From: Adiantum capillus-veneris
Taxonomy: Eukaryota; Streptophyta; Polypodiopsida; Polypodiales; Pteridaceae
Reading direction: 5' to 3'
Assembly: GCA_014529385.2 (NCBI GenBank)
Contig: CM043964.1
Location: forward strand, 103,756,587-103,820,586
Length of the DNA: 64,000 nt
A model generated the notes under the pieces. It was given only the letters and a program-made list of their open reading frames with translations. It was not told the origin of the DNA and made no database searches. The translations under genes and the position numbers were made by a program. Positions 10,856 through 21,256 of this stretch are shown here, piece after piece (position 1 is the stretch's first letter; each line of letters starts with the position of its first letter).

Positions 10856-11146
10856 TAGTTCTTATCTCTTAACTTTACCTTTCAATTAAGTTAGTCCCTT
10901 TTTCCCATAGTTCTCGATCTAGATCAGTTCCCACGCGGATCTTCATGAGGAAGTATAAAAATAATCTTAATCTTTTTGGAAAAATATAGGGACGACGTTA
11001 TTTCTTATCCAAAATATCCTTGTCTTTTCATTCTGGAGTAAAGTCTCGTTGTCCGCATGACTTCTTTGTCAGTCTTGCTTTTTCTAAATTATTTTCTAAG
11101 CTGAATAGTTTCTGAATGGCTCTAGGATTTAGGGAGGGACCTTACA

Positions 11147-12575
11147 AACTCCCCAACAAAAAAGCTGTCCTCAGCTCGGGACATACTTTAGAGAATAGTC
11201 GATCTTCAGTCAACTCATGATTGAAGATGTTCAGTAACTTTAGGGTATTTAGATTAAAGGGCAGTGAAACTGGTATGGACCTTGAATAATACACTTTTCT
11301 TTCATTTTTAGTGCTGACTCAAAAGTTTGAATCATAAAGGAGACTTAATAACTCGAGGTTACTTTAATTACTGAGTGTGATCTTACTCAACTAGAATTTT
11401 TTTTTCCTTTGGTGTGACTGGATTGTGCTTCTCTTGTGAGTTCTGAAGATCATTTCTTCACTTCGCTCTCTATCTAGCCTCAATACACTTTGTAAAATCT
11501 TATCATTCTTACCTAAACTTTAACTTTTTCCGTTTTGAGCGTTGACTCATTTCTCTATTGATATCATCCAACTGATACTAGGTTCTTGATAGTTAAGGAT
11601 TTCATACTAATCTTTCAATTAATCTTGCAATATCTCGTCCCTTGTGTACCCAATTTATTTCCTCTATCCTTATTTCTCTTATGTCTATAGCTTATTGCCC
11701 CATCTTTCACTTGGTAATCAGATATTTCACGTATCATAACAATTAGACTTGTAAAACACCATGGACGATTTGAATCTCAAAAGAATTGACTAACTAGAGA
11801 TGCTTGAATTCCAAAAAGGTCCACAATATTTGAATGCAAGCTTACAAAATTTTCCCTAGCTTTAAGGAGCTGCGTTTGATTTTGACTCTGAGGAAAACTT
11901 GTTTGCCTTCGCTAAAGCTTCTAGCGGAGCGGTGAACATCAGCCTAGCTCTTTTGCCTATTACTAGCTCTCTTCAGGTTGTTTCTAATGACTAGAAGTTG
12001 ATTGATCCATCTCTTCCACGTAGTAAAGAAGACCATCTGCTAAGGTATAATCAGTTAAGTGTTCCCTCGGGTTCTGAGCTTGAATCTCTTGCAGAAGAGG
12101 TCTAAAATAGGGGTCTACCTAAATTTCTTGTTGAACTCCCTCGGGTAAAGAAGAGCTAAGGAGCGAAATTAGTCAGCGTAGATGAGGACAGGACTGCTGG
12201 TCAAGAGGTCTTTGAGTCTATTGAAGGCAGCATATCTTCCCAACAAGAAAAAAGAAAGAGCTTTCCTCAACTCGAATAAAATACGTAATTGATGAAGCTT
12301 CTTGGATACGTCTTGCGACTTAACTTCTTGTTAATGCTTTCAACTTGACTTCTCTCTTACACTTCTTCATCCCCAAAAATATGCTAATATAATATTGGAG
12401 TCATGGGAAATGTTTCTTAATAAGCTATCTTTTTGAATAAGTCATCGCGTTTGTGGCTTCTTCGATACACTACTTCTTCTTTATAAGTTACTGGTAATCT
12501 CTTCTTTGTCCGCACTTGTTATCCTCTTATTTTTTCGATCTACACTCTCTTGTAACTTAGTCATTTTCTTATTTG
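11147..12575. other. Element interior, 3' side, without a recognised gene
   Basis: Interior of the long-LTR element next to its 3' LTR. A G-rich minus-strand patch (GTTGGGGAG) at the LTR junction is the likely polypurine tract. No coding signal was recognised in the rest. Confidence 0.5.
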
Positions 12576-13091
12576 ATGGCGTCTTGGCAAGAAGACTTGG
12601 TTCTTCCTGTATGCATATCTCACTTGCAGAGTGCAGATGAGGCAGCTAAAAGACAGTTCTTAGAGCGATACAAAGATCTCCTCTTCCCTCAGCCAAATTC
12701 TTGTTTCGGCCAGACGATATGGAAGACATGGCAACATCTCACAAAAGTGACTCTCTGGGGTAGAGACCGTTTCCGCAACAATACACGACTTGCTATGGTT
12801 ACAAAAGCTGTGGGACTTGGCCCTCGATACTACTGTGTCAAAAGGACACGAGATCTTGGGTTCTCCGCAAGGTTGTTCTTGCTTTTGCAGTTCATCCCCC
12901 ATTCCAAGATTTGCCTCGATACCATCTGGAGTCTTCCTCTTAGAGGTCCTTTTCTTTTCTCAGCTCATATCCGAGAAATTGCTCAAGCTCTTTCTCGTAG
13001 AACCATTCCAGAGGGTGAGCGTCCTAACATGTGTGGTGCTTGTGATACTTGGTTATGTGACCATATATTAGAGGATCTTCATGAGTTGTAA
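12576..13091 (+). CDS. Hypothetical 171-aa protein, antisense to its host element
   Basis: An uninterrupted frame from ATG at 12576 to TAA at 13089-13091, starting MASWQEDLV. I do not recognise it. It is of mixed composition, with Trp-rich and Leu-rich stretches, and has a CGAC-x-TWLC pattern of paired cysteines near the C-terminus that could bind a metal. It is on the strand opposite to the transcription of the surrounding LTR element, in an interior that otherwise lacks open frames of this length. It may be a captured host-gene fragment or an antisense accessory frame like those reported in some plant Ty3/gypsy elements. Chance openness cannot be excluded. Confidence 0.4.
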   Translation: MASWQEDLVLPVCISHLQSADEAAKRQFLERYKDLLFPQPNSCFGQTIWKTWQHLTKVTLWGRDRFRNNTRLAMVTKAVGLGPRYYCVKRTRDLGFSARLFLLLQFIPHSKICLDTIWSLPLRGPFLFSAHIREIAQALSRRTIPEGERPNMCGACDTWLCDHILEDLHEL

Positions 13092-13686
13092 ACTTTCTTG
13101 CCTCTCCGTAATTACTTCCGGCCTCTCTTGTAATCCTTTTTGGCTTTAATTGAAGAAATAACCCTTTTTGAAAAAATTGAGTATTGTCAGTATTTCCTTT
13201 TCTTCAAATGTTAGTCTCTATTATTCAATTGCCAATGAGTTTTTAATGACTTCTCGTTACTGTGTACTTTTAATTTCTGCAAATGGTCTTTCGTTTACAA
13301 TAGTCTTGAGTAAAGATTCCCACTTTAAAGCTCTTGGGTAACTCATAAGTTTGCTTTCTTATTCTTCTCAAGTCTTTGAATGATCCACAGAATTTGTGCG
13401 CTTATCTCTTTCACTTTCTCATCTTTAAGGGATTTCTTTTGGTCGGACTTTTTAAAAAAAAACACTTGGTCATCACTTGCACTCTTAAGATTCTTTCTTA
13501 TGACTTGCAATTTGGCAATCAAATTCTTCACTTGATTTTTAATTTTTTTAAAATCCTTCTGTCTGAAGATTATCTTGGTATGATTTACATTAATCTTGAA
13601 TTTTCATGAAGTCCTAACGATAGAAAACTTGGAAAATCTGCAACTCTTGCGCTCAACAAGACTTCTTTGAATCAGTGGATAAGTAC

Positions 13687-13893
13687 TCAATTTTTCATTG
13701 TATTCATGTAAACAAAAATGCCATCCTTGTCATTCCATGTAATCTTCCAATCCTGATAAATTCCAACCTTCATAAATCTCTCATTTATGAGCTTCCTACA
13801 ATGTTTCGGCATAGCGAGCCTTCGCTCTAGCATCGCAATTTCTATCCTCTCATAGATAATCTGTTGAATTTCTTTTGACAGATCCCCAGCCAT
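13687..13893 (-). CDS. Hypothetical 68-aa protein just after the primer site
   Basis: Minus-strand frame from ATG at 13893 (MAGDLSKEI), about 130 bases downstream of the primer binding site of the long-LTR element. That is where gag would start. It is charged and probably helical, with no zinc knuckle or known gag motif. It could be a remnant of a gag N-terminus or a small element-specific peptide. A second short charged frame lies downstream at 13343-13531. Confidence 0.35.
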   Translation of the reverse strand: MAGDLSKEIQQIIYERIEIAMLERRLAMPKHCRKLINERFMKVGIYQDWKITWNDKDGIFVYMNTMKN

Positions 13894-14021
13894 CTTGAAA
13901 ATTTTTGAATAATTTATTGAAACATCAATACTTCATTTTGTAATATAATTGAAATTGGGTGCTAGATTGAGTTAATCTTAAATCCAAAATTCTAAATTCC
14001 AAGGTCCAAGATTCAGAATTA

Positions 14022-14034
14022 GGCTTTGATACTA
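14022..14034 (-). other. Primer binding site (initiator Met type, two transitions)
   Basis: The minus strand reads TAGTATCAAAGCC, differing from TGGTATCAGAGCC by two G-to-A changes. It starts two bases after the CA end of the 5' LTR and fixes the element as minus-strand. Confidence 0.7.
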
Positions 14035-14036
14035 CT

Positions 14037-14334
14037 TGTGAGGGCCATACCCAGACTCGACCCTACTCACCTCCCTCAGTCCTCCAGACCGTTCCAGGGA
14101 GTGACGTAGATCTATCTGCAGGTATCCCTCCCAGTTGGGACCAACACTCAGACAGGATTGCGGTCTATCTCGAACGCCAACCCAATGTGAGGGCCATACC
14201 CAAACTCGACCCTACTCAGCTCTCTCAGTCCTCCAGACCGTTCCAGGGAATGATGTAGATCTATCTGTAGGTATCCCTCCCACTTGGGACCGACACTCAG
14301 ACAGGACTCCGGCCTATCTCGATTGCCAACCCAA
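14037..14334 (-). repeat. 149-bp tandem duplication at LTR terminus (5' LTR)
   Basis: Counterpart of 7409-7706, with the same two copies and the same period. Confidence 0.85.
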
Positions 14335-14595
14335 GGGGGTACATACCTTCATTCAATGATTCTATCCGCTTCTCATAATCAATCTATCCTCGACAGCTTT
14401 CCGCACCCAAATCGTGGTTCTTAGTCTTGATTCTCTTTATCTTTAACTTGAAGATCTGCTCTTGCTTTCTTGTTCTCCCTTGGTTCATGGTGATGACCCA
14501 TTTTTCTGGACAAGTAGGCACGGTAGTTATCACTTTCCCCTAAGAAGAGGGATCTTGCAATCCAACCTGGTCTCGCTCGTCCCCGATTACCCATT

Positions 14596-15420
14596 TATGA
14601 GTTTTCGAGCTTTCCATTAAAGCTTAAACCTAAAATACAAGGTAGTCACTACAGCTTACACCTAAGTGCAAAGTTACCATTAATGCTTAGCTTACGAGAG
14701 CAAATCTACCTTTGAAGCTTAACTTTATGATGCGTAGCTACTCTTATGACTTGCAAGGTTTCTATTAAAGCTTAAAACCTAAAAATACAAGGTAATCGCT
14801 AAAGCTTACATCTAAGAATAAATTTACCATTAAAGCTTAGCTTACGAATGCAAATCTACCTTTGAAGCTTAGCTTTATGATGCATAGATACCCTTATCAC
14901 TTACCCTAATTGCAAGGTTTCCATTAAAGCTTAAAACCTAAAAATGCAAGGTAATTGCTAAAGCTTACATCTAAGAGAAAAGTTACCATTAAAGCTTAGC
15001 TTACGAATGCAAATCTACCTTTGAAGCTTAGCTTTATGATGCATAGGTACTCTTATCACTTACCCTATTTGCAAGGTTTCCATTAAAGCTTAAAACTTAA
15101 AAATGCAAGGTAATCGCTAAAGCTTACATCTAAGGGCAAAGTTACCATTAAAGCTTAGCTTACGAATACAAATATACCTTTGAAGTTTAGCTTTATGATG
15201 CATAGATACTCTTATCACTTACCCTAATTGCAAGATTTCCATTAAAGCTTAAAACTTAAAAATGCAAGGTAATCGCTAAAGCTTACATCTAAGAGCAAAG
15301 TTACCATTAAAGCTTAGCTTACGAATGAAAATCTACCTTTGAAGCTTAGCTTTATGATGCATAGATACTCTTATCACTTACCCTAATTGCAAGGTTTCCA
15401 TTAAAGCTTAAAACTAAAAT
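14596..15420. repeat. 159-bp tandem array in the 5' LTR
   Basis: Same unit as 9358-10355. The landmark recurs at about 14751, 14910, 15069, 15228 and 15387 (period 159), one unit fewer than in the other LTR. Confidence 0.9.
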
Positions 15421-15747
15421 GATGCACAATAATCCTTTCTAGTATTAAAACACATTTAATTAAACTTACTAGAAATAAAGATTACCTCCTCTAAGCAAGA
15501 GGGATGTGGTGTTGAAGTCCTTCTTGAAGAGATGTGAGGCTCAAGGAGGAAGGAAGGGATTTATGGTGAAGAGGAAGGAGAGAGGAGCTTCTTCACAAAA
15601 CCCTCAAGGGGTTTTTGGCCTTCAAGAGAGGGAGATAGCAAGAGCAAGGTTTAATGGAAACCTTGAGTTACTTAAGCATCGTCTTGAGCATGGCAAGTAT
15701 GTAAGTAGCTTAGCAATATGTCTAAAAATACAAAGGAGAGGGGGTGC

Positions 15748-15754
15748 TTATATA
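15748..15754 (-). promoter_or_regulatory. TATA box in the 5' LTR
   Basis: Minus-strand TATATAAG in the 5' LTR, the copy that would drive element transcription. It is preceded on the minus strand by a single CCAAT unit at about 15780-15805. Confidence 0.6.
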
Positions 15755-16103
15755 GGAAAAAAGTGTGTGTAATTCTCTTCTCAATTCCTATTGGACCCCA
15801 AATTCTTCTTAGTTCTTATCTCTTAACTTTACCTTTCAATTAAGTTAGTCCCTTTTTCTCATAGTTCTCGATCTAGATCAGTTCCCACGCGGATCTTCAC
15901 GAGGAAGTATAAACATAATCTTAATCTTTTTGGAAAAATATAGGGACGACGTAATTTTTTATCCAAAATATCCTTGTCTTTTCATTCTGGAGTAAAGTCT
16001 CGTTGTCCGCATGACTTCTTTGTCGGTCTTGCTTTTTCTAATTATTTTCTAAGCTCAAAAGTTTCTGAATGGCTCTAGGGTTTAGGGAGGGACCTTACAA
16101 AAG

Positions 16104-16200
16104 GTGCCTTTCCCGTAGTAATATGGATAGAAGACCATATTAGGTAAAGTGGGAAAATCCCAATTCCCAGATTGGACAGCTTTCAATATTTCATGTACAA
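16104..16200 (-). pseudogene. Ty3/gypsy integrase, upstream part (split from 6833-7403)
   Basis: The minus-strand frame ends SIHITTGK at the element boundary, and the counterpart at 7403 begins APFEII. Together they match the conserved TGKSPFE region of Ty3/gypsy integrases. Upstream, WELGFSHFT and a stop follow in a shifted frame, so the domain was already decayed. Confidence 0.7.
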
Positions 16201-17389
16201 GGTGTTGACATTTTGTACTAGAATAAACATTTGAAAGAAACGTTGACCAAGAAAAATTATGTTTTTGGGTGGTTGCACCATCAAGATACTAGTACATTGA
16301 TTCCATTTTCATTGTTTATACTCTATTGTCTTACCTACAACTTATCTTAACAATGGAGACATTGGTTTGAAGGCCCACAACTTGTTCAAGCTAAGGTCAA
16401 ATGGAGTACCTGAATTTTTAATTCAAGATCCACCACTTGTCTAAGCTAGCACCCATTGAGAAATAAACCCACTTGTGCATGACATCAAAGCAACACACAC
16501 CTCTAATCTAAAAATTCTTCACTTAAGGTACGAGCCATTTATAAAATGTGTAGCATATGTCAATTGCAACATAGGAGGGCTAGTTTCAAGGTGCATTTGT
16601 CTAAGATAAGCTATGGAGGAATGCAAAGTCCACTTCTTATCTAAGCTACAATTAGTGAAAGGGTAAGCAAACGTGTTTACATAAAAATTTATCTAAGTAC
16701 TTCTCCACTGCAACATACAAGGTCTAATTTGAAGTTCAAGAATTTATCCTAAATACATATATAGTGAAATAAATACTATCCACAAGAAAACATTAAATAT
16801 GTTATTTTATAAAAAATTGGAGAAGTTAACGTCCAGAAGCATCCAATTATGTGTAGACCCTAATAAAGATATGCATGCATACATTGACATCTCAATACAT
16901 GCACTTAGACTCCATGGTTTTCCTATCAGCATATTTTAGTTTCCAAAACTCTCTTACATGGAGGATGTAAAATAACCATTCTTGATTCAAACATTTTTCT
17001 CCACAAACAAGGTCTTTCACACAATTCAAAGTCCAAGATGTCTTTTCTCCCAATGCAAACAATTAGACTTTATATTTTTCCTTTCAAAGACTTGTAGGTT
17101 CTAAAACTCTTTTATATGAAGGACACAAAAGTAAAGGTTTTAGGCAAACGTGCGCACCAAGACCAAGATATTTCTTGCACATCCATAAATTCTCCATTCC
17201 ATACTTGTAAGGTTTATTTTGATATCAAACATAAGTTTCTCTTAGTTACAAATGGATGCAACCTTGATATGGAATGATATAGAATTGCTAAAGAACAAAA
17301 ATAAATATTTTTAAATGTATCATGATGAAACACAACCATAATCTAATAAAATGAGTCCCCAAAAACAAGGTGCGATCTCGAACTACATT
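16201..17389. other. No gene recognised; scattered satellite-like motifs
   Basis: AT-rich sequence with short phrases such as CCACTTGTCTAAGCTAG (16430-16450). These resemble the core of the satellite at 28530-34623. No reading frame is supported. Confidence 0.4.
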
Positions 17390-17760
17390 GAAATCTCCTT
17401 AGACTTGAATACACTCTAGTATTATAGTGAAGTCCCCTTAGACTAGGGTACAGTTGATCGACACATTTTTGTTCTAAAGCAAGATGCTTTGTCATTACAT
17501 TGGATTCTCCTTGCAATTGGACACACTCTAGTAATACATGGAAGTCCTCTTAGAGTAGATTGCACTCCATTACAAGTCCCTTAGAACAGAGCACGATCCA
17601 TCACATAGGATTCTCCTTATAATAGTATACACTGGAGTAATACGTGGAAGTCCCCTTAGAGAAGGGTGCACTCCGTGTACAAATAATTTTCTTTATGATA
17701 GGATACCCTATAGAATAGATGCAAGTCCCCTTAGAGTAGGGTGCACTCCATGCAAGTGTT
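17390..17760. repeat. Degenerate short repeats (core AAGTCCCCTTAGAGTAGGG)
   Basis: The phrase AAGTCC(C/T)CTTAGA(G/C)TAGGGTGCACTCC recurs near 17422, 17551, 17650 and 17727. It alternates with GGATTCTCCTTGCAAT-like phrases. Units are diverged and irregularly spaced. Confidence 0.5.
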
Positions 17761-17881
17761 CATCAAATTGACACATCTTTGTTACAAAATAACCTTTGAA
17801 TTATATAGTAATACAAATACACATCATACTAAAGGCACATCATTTGGCCATAAAAAGGATCATTGTGAACCTTCTTTAATG

Positions 17882-18781
17882 TTATCGCATTGACACAAAC
17901 ACATGAAGGTCATGATTTGTCTCAAGATCACTATACTGATTTACAATTGTGTTACGAGGATAATCTCTCTTGTCTCTTGCATACAACCATCCAAGTAACC
18001 ATGGAATAATTGTTTCTTGCAAGAATCTTTGAAGCTGCTCAGGTGTTTGCCTCCACATCTTTGGAAATATAAGATATGTTCCTGGCATATTCCACATCAT
18101 CCTATATGGACTATCATCAAAAATCAAGGTATTCTTTGCATCCAAGTCCTCAAACATCTTCCAAACATCTCTCAAGTTTTTATGATAAACCCTTCTAAAT
18201 CCTAACATGATGTTTGGATTTTGGCAACACTTGTTACGCATAAAGATCTTGAACTTGCTATAATGCTTTGGAAAACATTTTTGTGTGATGTGTTGCACTC
18301 TTGTTAGGTTATAGCGACTTCATATCCACAGCTCAAAGTATTCACCAAAGAAATCCAAAAACATTTCTGCGTCTAGGTGCACCGCATGATAAACTTCATC
18401 TTTGTCCTCCATAAGGCACATGTGTTGAGCCCAAGATTGCATAGAATCACCATGTTTTGTTTCAATTGTCTTCAAAAGCAGTCCTTCAAGGTCCAAAACA
18501 AGCACTCTTTTGATATTCTTGACAAGAAGTGGTAGGTGACAAGGAGGTGATTGATATATACGACAAGGCCTTGGATGAAGTTCGTTCGGTGCTTGAAAAC
18601 CTTCCTTCAAATCATGCCTACAGATAGTTGACCCACTTTCTTGTAGTGATGACTGCAATTGAAAAACAAGAAATTTATTATGTTTCAAAGAATACAAATA
18701 GTTTCTACATTTTCTACAGTGTGGTATTACTAGATTCCAAAGTCCATCTTCAACTTCCTCATTGCTATAAACAAATCCCAA
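17882..18781 (-). pseudogene. FCP1/NIF-like HAD phosphatase, copy 2, with one in-frame stop
   Basis: One minus-strand frame of about 300 codons is broken only by a TGA at 18320-18322. HAD phosphatases of the FCP1/NIF family use a D-x-D-G-(T/V)-L nucleophile. Here it reads VLVLDLEGLLL (about 18480-18510), with Glu in place of the second Asp. The family's WS-x-(R/A) block is where the stop falls (LWI, stop, SRYN), a Trp-to-stop reading. The second acid motif IFDDSPYR is intact at about 18110-18135. Upstream lies an HCRKC Cys-rich segment of unknown role. The frame ends at 17882. The neighbouring copy 1 lies upstream on the same strand, so the two look like a tandem duplication. Product, if any, is inferred to be catalytically doubtful. 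Confidence 0.72.
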
Positions 18782-19416
18782 TTGAAACCTTACAAAGCTT
18801 CACCATTTCTCCAAGCTATGCTTCTTTGAAGCATGGAAAAAAGTAAGGTCTACCACCTGGCTAGGCTAGGCCCACTATGAATGAGAAAAAAGTAAGATCT
18901 ATCATAGGTCCAAACTAGAATTGATGATGAGGGGTCTCTTGTTTCAAGGTCTACCACTTGTCCAAGCTACACTTCATACAATATAGTGGTGGATAGCTAG
19001 ACTGGATTGGGAATGGGAGAAAAGGTGCAAGGTTCACCATCTATCCAACCTCTTAGGCTCTTTGTTAAATTTTTTCCTTCTCACTACATGGAGGACTTGT
19101 GATATGTTTCCCGTGAGGGGCTTTACCAAAAGGTCCACCACCTGTCCAAGCTTGCTCCATGGAATATCTAGATTTTTTTTTTTTGAGACCTGCAAGAAGA
19201 AAAAAAAAGAAAAATTTGATACCATGCACATGTATATTCAAGTATGTGAAACAAGGTTCGAGTCATAAAAGGTACCTTAGGGGTGTGTTTTATTTAGCCT
19301 TAGAATATTGTTCTCAGCTTTGACCTTGTTTATATAATCCTTTGTAGTGGGTGCCTTCAATGGTCCCTTTGTAGTACATCCCAATTGCCTAGCTAGATTG
19401 ATCAACTGTGGTGCCT
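18782..19416. other. Spacer between two phosphatase copies, with satellite-core phrases
   Basis: No coding signal. GGTCTACCACTTGTCCAAGCT-like phrases occur near 18848, 18955, 19025 and 19130. They match the conserved core of the large satellite. Poly-T and poly-A runs lie at about 19171-19210. Confidence 0.5.
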
Positions 19417-19998
19417 TCATACTTTCAATAGTTGTACCTCATTTTCTAGTATCTTTTGTGTTTGGGCTCGTCTGATGTCATTATTGTCGGTTTTGTCACT
19501 TGCTTGATTGTGTCTGCCTTCAAGGATAGTTTCACCTTTGTCATATTTTGCAGGAGTTATCCTTCTTGTAAAGAACACCTTGGCTAACCAAGCATCATTT
19601 TTTTGCTTCCAATTATCTTTGATTTCTTTATATTCACTCTCATTTGTCAATGCTGGCTGTCCATAACGATTAGAGGCAATGAAATTCTGCACATCCCTTG
19701 TCTCATCCAACTCAAACAAGTAGGGAAGCAACTCCTTCAAGAGCATATTGTCAACCAGTTTTTCACCATCAAATTGGGATGGAAAAGTACAATTGTGTGC
19801 AGGGGAAATGCATCCCTTGTAAGGAGAGTCATCAATAAGCAATGTTCTTCATGGGTCACATTCATACCCCATGGCAATTTTAGCTAGAGGCTTGAACATT
19901 GCCTCAATGGTTGGATTGTCAGGTCTAAATAATTTATTGCTTTGACAAGTGTAGCAACCTTCTTGATTCCAAATTGCAAAGAAAGGCAATGTACCTTT
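19417..19998 (-). pseudogene. FCP1/NIF-like HAD phosphatase, copy 1, C-terminal part
   Basis: Minus-strand coding continues across the copia insertion from 25530. Visible are FFAIWNQEGC (equivalent to the FCWDQ block of the plant family), an in-frame TGA at 19849-19851, LLIDDSPYKGC (about 19810-19845, the second catalytic DD motif), and YGQPALT (about 19645-19665). These match the plant FCP1-like proteins with DDSPYK and FGQ-P motifs. The frame closes near 19417 after a Lys/Asp-rich tail. The TGA and the lesions in the other half mean that it was already a pseudogene when copia inserted. Confidence 0.75.
19994..19998. other. 5-bp target-site duplication (CCTTT), left copy
   Basis: CCTTT immediately precedes the 5' LTR and recurs at 25530-25534 directly after the 3' LTR. 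Confidence 0.95.
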
Positions 19999-20217
19999 TG
20001 TTGGGATTAAAGCCCAAGTGGCCTCTTATGCGGATATGGCCGGCCGCCCGCCTAACTCACTTACCTCTAACTCTTTGTATATACTAACATATTCTTTGTG
20101 AATACTAAGGTATTGGGAGATAACCCTTCTAACAGATCTCTGCGTACTGTGTACTGTGTAAGCTCACTGTGTGTGTGTGTGTGAGAGAGTCGACCCACGC
20201 TCCGCTCCGCGACTTCA
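19999..20217 (+). repeat. 5' LTR of copia element
   Basis: Starts TGTTGGGATTAAAG and ends GACTTCA. A GTATATAC stretch near 20076 and a GT tract at about 20168-20182 are included. Identical to the 3' LTR except for GT-tract length. Confidence 0.97.
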
Positions 20218-20219
20218 AT

Positions 20220-20231
20220 TGGTATCAGAGC
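20220..20231 (+). other. Primer binding site, initiator Met tRNA
   Basis: TGGTATCAGAGC two bases after the 5' LTR, an exact match to the plant initiator-Met primer site. Confidence 0.95.
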
Positions 20232-21256
20232 CTTGGTTCAGTGCGGATTTGCGCAATCGCGTGCGCGCACTTTTCCGGCAGATTCTGGATCCGGAGTTCG
20301 AAAATTCACACTCGGCGTTCCGGGAGCGTTTCCCCCAGGCGACCTAGGGTTTTACCCCCCTTTCGAAGCCGTTTATGCCCTCAGAATTTCGTTCTGAGCA
20401 CTACAGCAGAAGATAGATTTCAGCCACAAAGAAATCCGTCTTGTGTAGATTGGCAAGCAGGAGGTGGTCGACATCAATATCGACATCGACATACATCACT
20501 TATTCGTCTTCAGAGCATCATCTATAGACCAGGTACACATATATATCATCAGATATATATATTGCAGTCTGCATTGTTACTTCTTGTGCTTGCCAGGTTC
20601 CAGGGGAGGTGTGGCCATACGACGGCTTGACACCACTGGCATGTATTTCAGATTGATGTACTGTGATTGTGGGTCTACTAGTTGTGAGTCACGCTAGCAG
20701 ACAGACCGCCGCAGCGGTCATAGGACAATGATTGGTCTATTATAGGATGTATGCTAGTTCTGGGCAGTTTGCTGAGCCATCTGAGAGGGTCGTGTGTGAG
20801 GTTTTTTGAAGCCAAGCACTGGGGGCTGGGTTACCCAGTGTGAGGTGGATTAGGTTGCTGGAGTTCCCCTCTACACGCATCTTCTTCGGCGACTTTTATC
20901 CCTTAGGATGTATGACTTTGTGTAGACACTGGATTGCATCTTATGCGTCAGGCCGTTGAGGCATTGTTCAGGGTTCAGTCTTGAGACAGATACAGGTTCT
21001 GTCATCGCCCAGAGAGGAGACAGTGTATGCTTACAGGATTTTTCACTGGTCAGCTATTTATGATTGTTTTTTGAGCTATCTTTTGGTTCCCAGAGCTCAG
21101 TTTACAGGGAAGACTCTGTCAAAAATTTTCAAAATACTGACAGTTCCTGAGGAGAGGTGTTCAGCTTGTTGATTATAGCTTGTTTACTGTGTACAGAGGC
21201 CAGTTTACAGGGGAAACTCTGCCGGATTTTTCTCAGGAGTAAACAGTTTGGCAGAT
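20232..21256 (+). other. Untranslated leader of copia element
   Basis: About 1 kb between primer site and the first gag ATG. No sustained frame was recognised. It would hold packaging and dimerisation signals, which I cannot define from sequence alone. Confidence 0.6.

Larger units (their letters stand above)
7409..11146 (-). repeat. 3' LTR (long form) of the 7409-16099 element
   Basis: Colinear with 14037-16099 except that it also contains 7969-9357, which the other LTR lacks. From the minus-strand 5' end it holds a CCAAT-bearing 30-bp repeat block, a TATA box, a 159-bp tandem array, the extra 1.39-kb segment and a 149-bp tandem duplication at its terminus. Confidence 0.85.
7409..16099 (-). 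mobile_element. Non-autonomous LTR retrotransposon with very long LTRs (LARD-like)
   Basis: Two direct repeats (7409-11146 and 14037-16099) flank a 2.9-kb interior. On the minus strand the LTR begins TGTAAGG and ends CTCACA. A primer site with two transitions from the initiator-Met form (14022-14034) follows the upper LTR, and a G-rich polypurine patch (about 11148-11160) precedes the lower one. A 5-bp target duplication with one mismatch flanks it. The interior encodes no gag, protease, integrase or reverse transcriptase, so it would need proteins in trans. It sits inside a Ty3/gypsy integrase. The LTRs differ by tandem-repeat number, a 1.39-kb segment and scattered substitutions, so the insertion is not recent. 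Confidence 0.85.
14037..16099 (-). repeat. 5' LTR (short form) of the 7409-16099 element
   Basis: Same order of parts as the 3' LTR but with one 30-bp CCAAT unit instead of five, five marked 159-bp units instead of six, and no equivalent of 7969-9357. Being next to the primer site on the minus strand, this is the promoter-bearing LTR. Confidence 0.85.

Noticed and set aside
20220-20231. tRNA gene fragments at initiator-Met-like sequences
   Set aside because: Only the 3'-complementary primer site is present, next to LTR ends; no cloverleaf.
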